The translations under genes were made by a program, and so were the position numbers. The notes beneath the pieces are model-generated. The model had not been told where the DNA came from. It did no database searches and saw nothing but the letters and a program-made list of their open reading frames with translations. A stretch of 48,712 bases of DNA. Source: Bradyrhizobium algeriense. GTDB lineage: Bacteria; Pseudomonadota; Alphaproteobacteria; Rhizobiales; Xanthobacteraceae. Where the stretch lies: positions 1 through 48,712 of the forward strand of contig NZ_PYCN01000037.1 in NCBI RefSeq assembly GCF_003062295.1. Direction: 5' to 3'. This document shows, one piece after another, positions 14,957 to 23,062 of this stretch; positions within the stretch are counted from its first letter, which is position 1; each line of letters begins with the position of its first letter.

Positions 14957-15922
14957 TTACTCCGCCGCCGCGCGATCGGTCGCGCGCAAAGCCAGGAAGC
15001 GTTCAGCCTCGAGGGCCGCCATGCAGCCGAGGCCGGCCGCCGTGACCGCTTGCCGATAGGTTTCGTCCGCCACGTCGCCGGCGGCGAACAGGCCGGGAAT
15101 AGACGTGGCGGTCGAGTTCGGCGCAACCTCGACATAGCCTGATGGTTTCAGCTTGATCTGGCCTTTGACGAGGTCGGTTGCGGGCGCGTGGCCGATCGCG
15201 ATGAAGACGCCGTCGGCCGGCACATCCGTAAGGCTGCCGGTCTTGACGTTCTTCAGCCGCACATGGGTGACCTTGCCCGGGTTTTCGGTGCCGCAGATCT
15301 CGTCGATCGCACTGTCCCAGGTCACCTTGATCTTGGGGTTCTTGAACAGGCGATCCTGCAGGATGCGTTCGGCGCGGAAATGATCGCGGCGATGCACGAT
15401 CGTTACTTGCGAGGCGAAATTGGTGAGGAACAGCGCTTCCTCGACCGCGGTGTTGCCGCCGCCGACGACCATGACTTCCTTGCCGCGGTAGAAGAAGCCG
15501 TCGCAGGTCGCGCAGGCCGAGACGCCAAAGCCCTTGAATTTTTCTTCGGAAGCGATGCCGAGCCAGCGCGCCTGTGCGCCGGTGGCGAGGACCACGGTTT
15601 CCGCCAGATAGACGTCGCCGCTATCGCAGGTCAGCCGGAACGGCCGCTGCGCCAGTTCGAGCTTGTTGACGAAATCAGTGACGATCTTGGTGCCGACATG
15701 CGCCGCCTGCTTCTCCATCTGCTCCATCAGCCACGGGCCCTGGATGACGTCGGCGAAGCCCGGATAGTTTTCCACGTCGGTGGTGATGGTGAGTTGTCCG
15801 CCGGGCTGGATGCCCTGGATCAGCACCGGCTCCAGCATCGCGCGCGCCGCGTAGATCGCCGCGGTGTAACCGGCGGGGCCGGAACCGATAATGACGACCT
15901 TGGCATGGATAGGCGCGGGCAT
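14957..15922 (-). CDS. trxB: Thioredoxin reductase
   Basis: This NADPH:thioredoxin oxidoreductase is a cytosolic FAD homodimer of 321 residues that keeps thioredoxin reduced. It has the FAD fold GSGPAGYTAAIYAAR at 13-27, the redox-active CATC at 137-140, the NADPH fold VVGGGNTAVEEA at 152-163, and the C-terminal FAD motif GLFAAGDVADETYRQ. The length is usual. It forms an operon with the LysR gene 2 nt downstream and is divergent from an Lrp/AsnC gene. A strong hairpin lies about 48 nt upstream of the ATG. Confidence 0.97.
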   Translation of the reverse strand: MPAPIHAKVVIIGSGPAGYTAAIYAARAMLEPVLIQGIQPGGQLTITTDVENYPGFADVIQGPWLMEQMEKQAAHVGTKIVTDFVNKLELAQRPFRLTCDSGDVYLAETVVLATGAQARWLGIASEEKFKGFGVSACATCDGFFYRGKEVMVVGGGNTAVEEALFLTNFASQVTIVHRRDHFRAERILQDRLFKNPKIKVTWDSAIDEICGTENPGKVTHVRLKNVKTGSLTDVPADGVFIAIGHAPATDLVKGQIKLKPSGYVEVAPNSTATSIPGLFAAGDVADETYRQAVTAAGLGCMAALEAERFLALRATDRAAAE

Positions 15923-15969
15923 CGGCGGATCCCTCTCTTATTCGGGGGTTTTTGTTGACTGAGCAGAAA

Positions 15970-15996
15970 GCGCCCCGGAAGGACGTCGCGGGGCGC
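15970..15996. promoter_or_regulatory. Hairpin in the trxB leader
   Basis: GCGCCCCG (15970-15977) pairs with CGGGGCGC (15989-15996) across 11 nt. On the minus strand it is followed only by CTTTCTG, a weak T-run, so it is a 5' UTR structure or a poor terminator. Confidence 0.4.
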
Positions 15997-16041
15997 CGAA
16001 AGTGTCAAATCCAAGTCTAAGATATCTGGGTAGCTATGCAA

Positions 16042-16126
16042 GAATTGCAATTCATCCCAGCGAATTTTCCCCGGAACTGAAGTAACAATCGCGAAATGTG
16101 GCGCTGCACGCGCAATAAAATTGCGC
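16042..16126. promoter_or_regulatory. Two AT-rich dyads between trxB and the Lrp/AsnC gene
   Basis: GAATTGCAATTC (16042-16053) is a perfect 12-bp palindrome. GCGCAATAAAATTGCGC (16110-16126) is a perfect 7-3-7 inverted repeat. Both contain AATTGC, and their centres are about 70 bp apart in the divergent intergenic region. Lrp/AsnC octamers usually bind several phased AT-rich sites near their own gene, so these are good operator candidates. Confidence 0.5.
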
Positions 16127-16201
16127 AAGCCGCGCCGCCTGCGCTAAGAGAGTTTCCAGGAAGGCTGCTTAAGCGAGCCAAAACCAGGGAACCCGACGCG
16201 C

Positions 16202-16681
16202 GTGTCGAAGAATCTTGACGAAATAGACCTCAGAATCCTTGCCGAAATCCAGGCCGACGGCCGAATCACCAATGTCGAACTGGCCAAACGCGTCGGCATT
16301 TCGCCGCCACCCTGCCTGCGCCGGGTCCGCACGCTGGAGGAAGAGGGCTACATCCAGGGCTACCGCGGCCTGTTGGATCCGCGCCGGCTCGGTTTCGACG
16401 TCACGGTGTTTGCGTCCGTCCATCTGTCCAGCCAGGCGGACGCGGATCTGCGCGCGTTCGAGGACTTTGTTCGTGCCGAGCCCTTGGTGCGCGAATGCTG
16501 GATGCTGTCCGGCGAGGTGGATTTCATTTTGAAATGCGTCGCGCCCGACATGGCGACGTTTCAGGATTTCGTCACGCACCTGACGGCAGCCCCCCACGTG
16601 CGCAACGTCAGGACGTCGCTGGTGCTGCACAATTCGAAGTACGAAGCGGCCGTGCCGCTCGATGTGAAGGTCGCGGGCTGA
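16202..16681 (+). CDS. Lrp/AsnC family transcriptional regulator
   Basis: This feast/famine regulator has 159 residues. The N-terminal HTH (LDEIDLRILAEIQADGRITN, then AKRVGISPPPCLRRVRTLE) is followed by an alpha-beta RAM ligand-binding domain from about residue 65. The start is GTG at 16202; no closer ATG exists and GGGA lies upstream. It is divergent from trxB–lsrB, an arrangement I recall in rhizobia, so the three may be co-controlled. Amino-acid binding is likely from the RAM domain but the effector is unknown. Two palindromes lie in its promoter region. Confidence 0.92.
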   Translation: MSKNLDEIDLRILAEIQADGRITNVELAKRVGISPPPCLRRVRTLEEEGYIQGYRGLLDPRRLGFDVTVFASVHLSSQADADLRAFEDFVRAEPLVRECWMLSGEVDFILKCVAPDMATFQDFVTHLTAAPHVRNVRTSLVLHNSKYEAAVPLDVKVAG

Positions 16682-16697
16682 GACCACCGGCCCATCC

Positions 16698-16847
16698 CCG
16701 TCATTGCCTGCGACAAACGCGAAGCGTTTGCGCAAGGGAGCGATAGCGACGAAGCAATCCACCTATCCGCGTGTGGCGCGATGGATTGCTTCGCGGAGCC
16801 TGTCATCCGGCGGCGCTTCGCGCCGACCGGGTGGCTCGCAATGACGG
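16698..16847. repeat. 150-bp imperfect palindromic intergenic repeat
   Basis: CCGTCATTGC at the left end mirrors GCAATGACGG at the right. Inside, GAAGCAATCCA and TGGATTGCTTC form a second matching pair, with short variable hairpins between. It fills the gap between the Lrp/AsnC gene and the DoxX gene. I recognise the CGTCATTGCGAGC / GAAGCAATCCA layout as a frequent Bradyrhizobium extragenic element. Confidence 0.8.
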
Positions 16848-16859
16848 ATCAGAACGCCT

Positions 16860-17285
16860 TTACGTTTTCTTCCGCATCATGGCATCGAGGCTGATCGGCC
16901 CGCCGCCCGCGGTCGACAGGTAGAGACAGGCGAAGCAAAACAGGATCGCGAGCGTGCCGCCGTTGATGAGCGGAAAAAAGCCCCTCGGCGCATGACCGAT
17001 GAAATAAGCAAAGGCCATCTCGCCGGCAAGAAGGAAGGCGACGGGCCGTGTGAACAGTCCGAGCAGCAAAAGCGCGCCCAGAATCAGCTCAAGCAAACCG
17101 GCGATTCCCGGTAGCGACATCAATTGCACCTTGTTGAGGAAGGCGGCAGCGTTACCCTCCGGAATTGTCGGAAACTTCAGAATCTTCGCTACGCCGAATT
17201 GAAACAGCAGCAGTCCGGTCATGAAGCGAAACAGGCTCAGCGCCGTCGGCTGCCATTTCGCGAGCATCCTGTCGATTTGGTCCAT
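16860..17285 (-). CDS. DoxX family membrane protein
   Basis: This small integral membrane protein of the DoxX family has 141 residues and four predicted spans: about 17-33, 57-75, 80-97 and 108-126. It has the family segment LRF/RFMTGLLLFQFGVAKILKF and GLLELILGALLLLGLFTRP. DoxX proteins are linked to redox or sulfur-stress membrane complexes, but the role here is unknown. ATG 17285 is chosen because GGGGGA lies 7 nt upstream; an upstream extension in frame has no protein-like character. It is monocistronic. Confidence 0.87.
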   Translation of the reverse strand: MDQIDRMLAKWQPTALSLFRFMTGLLLFQFGVAKILKFPTIPEGNAAAFLNKVQLMSLPGIAGLLELILGALLLLGLFTRPVAFLLAGEMAFAYFIGHAPRGFFPLINGGTLAILFCFACLYLSTAGGGPISLDAMMRKKT

Positions 17286-17610
17286 GTCATCGTCCCCCTT
17301 GTTTGGCACACTAGAACTTAGCGTCACAACATTACACGGTGTTGGCCGATTACGTGTGATGCCGACACAACACCCCGGAAATTGAATCATTCCCATCTTC
17401 GCGACAATCGTCGCGATTGCAGCGCAACAAGATGCCGTCCCGAAGCCCCGGAGCTTGCCGATCACCGCGCGCCTTGCGGCGAAAACGCCAAGACCTGAAG
17501 CGCCGGCGCTCCGTCCATTTAGTTATGATTTATAAGCATTGTCCGGAAGTCGGATATTATGGAATCCGCCGCAGCTCCACTCACAATGCTGTCAGCATGC
17601 GGCCAAACAA
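17286..17610. other. Gene-free stretch between the DoxX gene and the greA terminator
   Basis: About 325 bp with no convincing reading frame, RNA gene or repeat. The DoxX promoter is presumably at its left edge. Confidence 0.6.
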
Positions 17611-17640
17611 CAAAGCCGCGTCGAAACGCGGCTTTGTCGC
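17608..17640 (-). terminator. Intrinsic terminator after greA
   Basis: An 11-bp perfect stem CAAAGCCGCGT (17611-17621) with ACGCGGCTTTG (17626-17636) and a 4-nt loop. On the minus strand it is followed by TTGTTT. It lies 20-50 nt past the greA stop. Confidence 0.85.
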
Positions 17641-17659
17641 AACAGTAACTTGCAGGTGA

Positions 17660-18139
17660 CTAGCGAAACTCGACCTTGGTGATCTCGTAGGCCTTGGCGC
17701 CGCCGGGCGCCACGACTTCCACCGTCGAGCCCTTTTTCTTGCCGATCAGGGCGCGGGCCAGCGGCGAGGTGATCGAGATGCGGCCTTTCTTGGCGTCGGC
17801 TTCCGGCTCGCCCACGATCTGCCACACCGTTTTCTTCTCGGTGTCTTCGTCGACCAGCGTGACGGTGGCGCCGAACTTGACGGTGTCGCCGGAGAGCTTG
17901 GAGATGTCGATAATGTCGGCGCGCGCGAGCTTGTCTTCGAGCTCGGCGATGCGGCCTTCGTTGTGCGACTGCTCTTCCTTGGCGGCGTGATATTCCGCGT
18001 TTTCGGAAAGGTCTCCGTGCGAGCGCGCCTCGGCGATATGCTCGATGATGCGCGGACGCTCCACCGATTGGCGCTGCTTCAACTCAACCTCCAGGGCGGC
18101 ATAGCCGCTCGCGGTCATCGGAACCTTTTCCATCATCAT
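17660..18139 (-). CDS. greA: Transcription elongation factor GreA
   Basis: GreA enters the RNA polymerase secondary channel and stimulates cleavage of backtracked transcripts. The 159-residue product has the N-terminal antiparallel coiled coil, with the acidic tip (SHGDLSENAEYHAAKEEQ, residues about 40-57) that carries the catalytic Asp and Glu. The C-terminal FKBP-like domain ends in SPLARALIGKKKGSTVEV. Length is standard. The frame begins with three consecutive ATGs; AGGA lies 8 nt before the first, which is used here. It follows carB on the same strand with about 210 bp between and ends at its own terminator. Confidence 0.97.
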   Translation of the reverse strand: MMMEKVPMTASGYAALEVELKQRQSVERPRIIEHIAEARSHGDLSENAEYHAAKEEQSHNEGRIAELEDKLARADIIDISKLSGDTVKFGATVTLVDEDTEKKTVWQIVGEPEADAKKGRISITSPLARALIGKKKGSTVEVVAPGGAKAYEITKVEFR

Positions 18140-18351
18140 CTCTTCTGTCCTTCGATCGTGCGAACCGCCAAAAGATTGCGCGCACGAGCCACGCTTTCGA
18201 TTTCGATCAGGCTTTTCGGCTCGACACGCGAGCCTGGCAGCCTATTGATTTCCGGCCCCGTCAGGGGCCGACAACATCCAAACCAACGGTGGGTTCCAGC
18301 CTACCGGCTTTGTTGCCAATCGTTTAGCGGGCATTTGAGGCCGGCTGACGA

Positions 18352-21300
18352 TCAGTTTTCGGAAAAGTAGCTCTGCAGGGTGCGGACCTCAAGGTCCCCG
18401 CCCAGATAGGCGCGGATGCCCTGCGCGGCCGCCACGGCACCTGAAAGAGTGGTGTAATATGGCACTTTATGCAAGAGGGCAGCCCGCCGCAATGAACGGC
18501 TGTCGGCCAGCGCCTGTGGCCCCTCGGTGGTGTTGAAAACGAGCTGGATGTCGCCATTGGTGATGGCGTCGACGATGTGTGGCCGTCCTTCCAGCACCTT
18601 GTTAACCTTCTCGGTCGGAATGCCGTTGTCGGTGAGGAAGCGCTGGGTGCCTGATGTGCCCATCACCTTGAAGCCGAGCGAGTGCAGCAGCCGCACCGCT
18701 TCCGCGATGCGGTTCTTGTCGATCTCGCGCACCGAGACGAACACTGTGCCCTTGCGCGGCACACGGGTGCCGCCGCCGAGCTGGCTTTTTGCGAACGCCA
18801 CCTCGAAGGAGCGGTCGATGCCCATGACCTCGCCGGTCGAGCGCATCTCCGGACCGAGCACGGTGTCGACGCCGGGGAAGCGCGCGAACGGAAAGACCGA
18901 CTCCTTGACGCCGACATGCTCGAGCTTGCGCTTCTTCAACTTGAAGTCCGCAAGCTTCTCGCCGGCCATGATCCGGGCCGCGATCTTCGCCACCGGCATG
19001 CCCATCACTTTGGCGACGAATGGCACCGTGCGTGACGCCCGTGGATTGACCTCGAGCACGTAGATCTCCCCGTCCTTGATCGCGTACTGCACGTTCATCA
19101 ACCCGACGACGTCGAGGCCGAGCGCGAGTTCGCGGGTCTGCCGCTCCAACTCGGCGATCATCTGGGCGTCGATCGAATGCGGCGGCAGCGAGCAGGCGGA
19201 ATCGCCGGAGTGAATGCCGGCTTCCTCGATATGCTCCATGATGCCGACGATGAAAGTGTCCTGGCCGTCGCACAGGCAGTCGACGTCGATCTCGATGGCG
19301 TCGGACAGATAGCGGTCGAACAGCAGCGGATTGGTGCCGAGCACGGTATTGATCTGGCCGGTCTTGTCGTTGGGATAGCGCGCCTTGACGTCACCCGGCA
19401 CCAGTTCCGGCAAGGTGCCGAGCAGGTAATCGCTGAGCTGGGTGTCCTCGCGGATGATCTGCATCGCGCGGCCGCCGAGCACATAGGACGGACGCACCAC
19501 CAGCGGCAGGCCGAGATCGGCGGCCACCAGCCGCGCCTGCTCGACCGAATAAGCGATACCGTTCTTCGGCTGCTTAAGGCGCAGCTTGTCGAGCACGCGC
19601 TTGAAGCGGTCGCGGTCTTCGGCGAGGTCGATGGCGTCGGGCGAGGTGCCGAGGATAGGCACGTTGGCGGCTTCCAGCGCGCGCGCCAGCTTGAGCGGCG
19701 TCTGGCCGCCGAATTGCACGATCACGCCGTGCAGGGTGCCGTTCTGCCGCTCGGTGGCGATGATCTCGAGCACGTCCTCCGATGTAAGCGGCTCGAAATA
19801 CAATCGGTCCGCGGTATCGTAGTCGGTCGATACCGTTTCCGGATTGCAGTTGATCATGATGCTTTCATAGCCGGCGTCGTGCAGCGCGAAGCAGGCATGA
19901 CAGCAGCAGTAGTCGAATTCGATGCCCTGGCCGATCCGGTTCGGTCCGCCGCCGAGAATAATCACTTTGCTCTTGTCGGACGGCGCGCTCTCGTCGGCGA
20001 GCTTGCCTGCGAACGGCGCCTCATAGGTCGAATACATGTAGGCAGTGGGGGAGGCGAATTCCGCGGCGCAGGTGTCGATGCGCTTGAAAGCGGGGCGGAC
20101 GCCGAGCGCGTGACGTTTTGCGGTGATCTCGGCTTCGGTGGACTCGGACAGCACGGCCAGCCGCGCGTCCGAAAAGCCCATCGCCTTCAGCATGCGCATG
20201 CCGTAGCCGTTCGGCGGCATGCCGTTCGCCTTGATCTTCGCTTCCATGTCGACGATGCCGCGCATCTCGCTGAGGAACCACGGATCGATCTTGCAGGAAT
20301 TGAAGATCTCTTCATTGGACCAGCCGAGCCGCATCGCCTGCGCCACCTGCAGGATGCGGTTCGGCGTCGGCGTGCCCAATGCGGCGCGGATCGCGTTCTT
20401 GTCGTCGCCGCGGCCGAGCCCCTCGATCTCGATCTCGTCGAGCCCGGTCAGTCCGGTCTCGAGCCCGCGCAATGCCTTCTGCAGGCTCTCCTGGAAGGTG
20501 CGGCCGATCGCCATGACTTCGCCGACCGACTTCATCGAGGTCGTCAGCGTGGTGGAGGCGCCGGGAAATTTCTCGAACGCGAAGCGTGGCACCTTGGTGA
20601 CGACGTAATCGATCGTCGGCTCGAACGAGGCGGGCGTCGCGCCGCCAGTGATGTCGTTGGCGATTTCATCGAGCGTGTAGCCGACCGCGAGCTTGGCGGC
20701 GACCTTGGCGATCGGGAATCCCGTTGCCTTGGAGGCCAGCGCCGAGGAGCGCGACACGCGCGGGTTCATCTCGATCACCACCATGCGGCCGTCGTCGGGG
20801 TTGACGCCGAACTGCACGTTGGAGCCGCCGGTCTCCACCCCGATCTCGCGCAGCACCGCCAGCGAGGCGTCGCGCATGATCTGGTATTCCTTGTCGGTCA
20901 GCGTCAGCGCCGGCGCCACCGTGATGGAATCGCCGGTGTGCACGCCCATCGGATCGAGGTTCTCGATCGAGCAGACGATGATGCAATTGTCTTTCTTGTC
21001 GCGCACCACCTCCATCTCGAACTCTTTCCAGCCGAGCACGGATTCCTCGATCAGCACTTCGTTGGTCGGGGAGGCGTCGAGGCCGCGTTCGATGATGTCG
21101 AGGAACTCTTCCTTGTTGTAGGCGATGCCGCCGCCGGTGCCGCCCATGGTGAAGGAGGGGCGGATGATCGCGGGCAGCCCGATTTCGGACAGCGCCATCA
21201 GCGCCTCGCCGAGCGCGTGCTCCTGGTAGCGCTTGCGGCGTTCGTTCTCGCCGAGCGTCCATTGCCGCTCGCACTCCTCCAGCGCCTCGCCCGACAGCTT

Positions 21301-21816
21301 CTCGCGATCGGCCAGATACTTGTCGCGATAGGACTTCTTCAGCGCCGAGGCGTTGGCGAGCCGCGATTTCGGCGTCTGCAGGCCGATCTTCTCCATCGCG
21401 TTGCGGAACAGCTGACGGTCCTCGGCCTTGTCGATGGCATCCGCGGTGGCGCCGATCATCTCGACGTCGAACTTGTCGAGCGTGCCCTGCCGGCGCAGCG
21501 ACAGCGCGCAGTTCAGCGCGGTCTGGCCGCCCATGGTCGGCAGCAGCGCAAAGCCGCCCGGAATGACGTTGCGTTCCGCCTCGATGATCTTGGCGACGAT
21601 TTCGGGGGTGATCGGCTCGATATAGGTCGCATCCGCCAGTTCCGGGTCGGTCATGATGGTGGCCGGATTGGAATTGACGAGGACGATGCGGTAGCCCTCT
21701 TCCTTCAGCGTCTTCACCGCCTGGGTGCCGGAATAGTCGAATTCGCAGGCCTGGCCGATCACGATGGGACCGGCGCCGATGATCAGGATGGTGGAGATAT
21801 CTGTTCTTTTGGGCAT
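18352..21816 (-). CDS. carB: Carbamoyl-phosphate synthase, large subunit
   Basis: The large synthetase subunit makes carbamoyl phosphate from bicarbonate, ammonia delivered by CarA, and two ATP; it feeds arginine and pyrimidine synthesis. The 1154-residue product has two homologous ATP-grasp halves. The first begins MPKRTDISTILIIGAGPIVI with TMGGTGGGIAYN near residue 231. The second begins KVIILGGGPNRIGQGIEFDY near 615, with RPSYVLGGRAMQII. A C-terminal MGS-like allosteric domain contains LGFKVMGTSGTQRFL. The extra length over the E. coli enzyme is usual in rhizobia. carA lies about 9 kb away on the same strand. An intrinsic terminator ends 27 nt before the ATG. Confidence 0.98.
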   Translation of the reverse strand: MPKRTDISTILIIGAGPIVIGQACEFDYSGTQAVKTLKEEGYRIVLVNSNPATIMTDPELADATYIEPITPEIVAKIIEAERNVIPGGFALLPTMGGQTALNCALSLRRQGTLDKFDVEMIGATADAIDKAEDRQLFRNAMEKIGLQTPKSRLANASALKKSYRDKYLADREKLSGEALEECERQWTLGENERRKRYQEHALGEALMALSEIGLPAIIRPSFTMGGTGGGIAYNKEEFLDIIERGLDASPTNEVLIEESVLGWKEFEMEVVRDKKDNCIIVCSIENLDPMGVHTGDSITVAPALTLTDKEYQIMRDASLAVLREIGVETGGSNVQFGVNPDDGRMVVIEMNPRVSRSSALASKATGFPIAKVAAKLAVGYTLDEIANDITGGATPASFEPTIDYVVTKVPRFAFEKFPGASTTLTTSMKSVGEVMAIGRTFQESLQKALRGLETGLTGLDEIEIEGLGRGDDKNAIRAALGTPTPNRILQVAQAMRLGWSNEEIFNSCKIDPWFLSEMRGIVDMEAKIKANGMPPNGYGMRMLKAMGFSDARLAVLSESTEAEITAKRHALGVRPAFKRIDTCAAEFASPTAYMYSTYEAPFAGKLADESAPSDKSKVIILGGGPNRIGQGIEFDYCCCHACFALHDAGYESIMINCNPETVSTDYDTADRLYFEPLTSEDVLEIIATERQNGTLHGVIVQFGGQTPLKLARALEAANVPILGTSPDAIDLAEDRDRFKRVLDKLRLKQPKNGIAYSVEQARLVAADLGLPLVVRPSYVLGGRAMQIIREDTQLSDYLLGTLPELVPGDVKARYPNDKTGQINTVLGTNPLLFDRYLSDAIEIDVDCLCDGQDTFIVGIMEHIEEAGIHSGDSACSLPPHSIDAQMIAELERQTRELALGLDVVGLMNVQYAIKDGEIYVLEVNPRASRTVPFVAKVMGMPVAKIAARIMAGEKLADFKLKKRKLEHVGVKESVFPFARFPGVDTVLGPEMRSTGEVMGIDRSFEVAFAKSQLGGGTRVPRKGTVFVSVREIDKNRIAEAVRLLHSLGFKVMGTSGTQRFLTDNGIPTEKVNKVLEGRPHIVDAITNGDIQLVFNTTEGPQALADSRSLRRAALLHKVPYYTTLSGAVAAAQGIRAYLGGDLEVRTLQSYFSEN

Positions 21817-21842
21817 CAGCTCTCAGACTGGATTTTGGGCAC

Positions 21843-21869
21843 AAAAAAAGGGCGCGCAGCCGCGCGTCC
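21843..21869 (-). terminator. Intrinsic terminator 27 nt upstream of carB
   Basis: On the minus strand an 8-bp stem (forward 21850-21857 with 21862-21869, one wobble) with an AGCC-type tetraloop runs into T7 (forward 21843-21849). It could end the tRNA-like transcript upstream or act as an attenuator in the carB leader. Confidence 0.8.
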
Positions 21870-22004
21870 CCTAAGCCAAGAGCGCGGGTCACCCTCGCGC
21901 GCGGGTGGTCTTTAGACCAGATTCCGCACCCGCGAAACCCCCAAAAGCCCCCCATCAACCGCGAAATTGGCGCAATTTAGAACGGCCGGAGGACGGTGCC
22001 GGGC

Positions 22005-22076
22005 TCCCGCCTACGCTCTCCGAGCTACGGCGTGGCAAGGGCTTGCCGAGCCGAAGCTGGCGAAGCCAGCGAAGGC
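22005..22076. repeat. GC-rich repeat element abutting the tRNA-like 3' end
   Basis: The block from CCGCCTACGCTCTCCGAGC to CGAAGCCAGCGAAGGC has nested short palindromes (GGCTTGCCGAGCC, GCTGGCGAAGCCAGC). It resembles an intergenic repeat common next to tRNA genes in bradyrhizobia. It ends exactly at the CCA end of the tRNA-like gene. Confidence 0.55.
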
Positions 22077-22152
22077 TGGAGGCCCGGCCTGGATTTGAAC
22101 CAGGATAAAGAGCATTGCACTGCTCCCGCGTCGTCGCTTCCGCCACCGGGCC
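22077..22152 (-). tRNA. Unusual tRNA-like gene (possible Cys GCA anticodon)
   Basis: On the minus strand 76 nt fold as a tRNA. The acceptor GGCCCGG/CCGGGCC is a perfect 7 bp, the discriminator is T, and CCA is encoded. The T-arm CCTGG/CCAGG has the canonical loop TTCAAAT, and a short D-stem GCG/CGC is present. The anticodon stem GGAGC/GCTCT closes an 8-nt loop AGTGCAAT in place of seven. With T at position 33 the anticodon is GCA (Cys). The D-loop AAGCGACGA lacks the GG needed to dock on the T-loop. The stems argue for selection; the loops argue for a divergent, non-standard or decaying tRNA. It lies upstream of carB, with a terminator before carB. Confidence 0.55.
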
Positions 22153-22234
22153 GAGGCAATAATTGCTCATCACGGCGCGGTGAACCACCCCTTACCGCGC
22201 TTTAGGGTTAACAACCTTAACGCGCGATTAGAAC

Positions 22235-22939
22235 TTAACTGCGCTGGAACGCGTGCCGCGCCACGAACGTCATCCGCCACGGGTTGTGGCCGATATTGAA
22301 TGGGGCGCGCGAGGCGGTAAAGCCGGCGGCGGCGAGTTTCTCGATCATCTCGTCTTCGCGGTAGCGCTGCAGCCCGACGCGGGTGCGCAGTTGCCGGTAG
22401 TCCGACAGCGCCGTGCTGGCGAGCCCATACAGGGCGTCTTTCAGGAAGCCGTGGGCGGAAGCGAATTTCAACAGCGCCACCACGTCCCTGGCCATGCCGA
22501 CTTCGGGCCGCAAAATATCGCCCAGCACCAGGCGGCCGTTCGGCTTCAACAGCCGGCGAATGACGGCGAACGCCGAATCCAGTTCGTCCGGTGTCATGTA
22601 TTGCGCGACCGAATTCATGACGGCGAGATCGACCGAGTTTTCCGCCATTCGGCTGAGATCCTCGAGCGAGCGGACGCGGATCTTGGTGTTCGGCGCAAAG
22701 CGCGCGATCAGCCGGCCACGGACACCGGGGGCGGGTTCGGCCAGATAGAGCTGAGCACAGGCGTCGGCTACCTTGGCGGCCGACAGCGCCTCGCCGCAGG
22801 CATAGTCCAGCACGACGGAGTCGGGCGAGGAAATGTAGCCGATGATGTCGCGCGCGATGATCTGGAAATGCAGGTCGCGATGCAGCTTGCTCGCATAAAT
22901 CGTATGCGTGGAATCGTAATAGTCGATCCATTCGTCCAT
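22235..22939 (-). CDS. Class I SAM-dependent methyltransferase
   Basis: This cytosolic methyltransferase of 234 residues has motif I SVVLDYACGEALSA near residue 41. Acidic motif II follows at LYLAEPAPG, motif post-I at DLAVMNSVAQYMTPDELD, and NGRLVLGDIL. The fold resembles UbiE/MenG-type enzymes, but the substrate is unknown. ATG 22939 (MDEWIDYYDS) is used; a TTG six codons upstream is less likely. The upstream side faces the dps start, divergent and about 120 bp away. The 3' side ends 80 nt from the tRNA-like gene, with which it shares a strand. Confidence 0.83.
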   Translation of the reverse strand: MDEWIDYYDSTHTIYASKLHRDLHFQIIARDIIGYISSPDSVVLDYACGEALSAAKVADACAQLYLAEPAPGVRGRLIARFAPNTKIRVRSLEDLSRMAENSVDLAVMNSVAQYMTPDELDSAFAVIRRLLKPNGRLVLGDILRPEVGMARDVVALLKFASAHGFLKDALYGLASTALSDYRQLRTRVGLQRYREDEMIEKLAAAGFTASRAPFNIGHNPWRMTFVARHAFQRS

Positions 22940-23062
22940 GCGTGCAGCGCCCGGCAATACTGCGGTTCCTGTGCCGGAACCGGCGTGAAAGTGATGCGTT
23001 AGGTCGTCCGACGGCCAATGTCCACTGCCGCCGCAGTCCGGTTCCTAACAGGAAGGTGCAAT

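Noticed and set aside
19177..21915. 912-codon open frame on the plus strand opposite carB
   Set aside because: It mirrors the carB reading frame in GC-rich DNA, is Arg/Gly/His-rich without motifs, and has no ribosome site. It is an antisense shadow.
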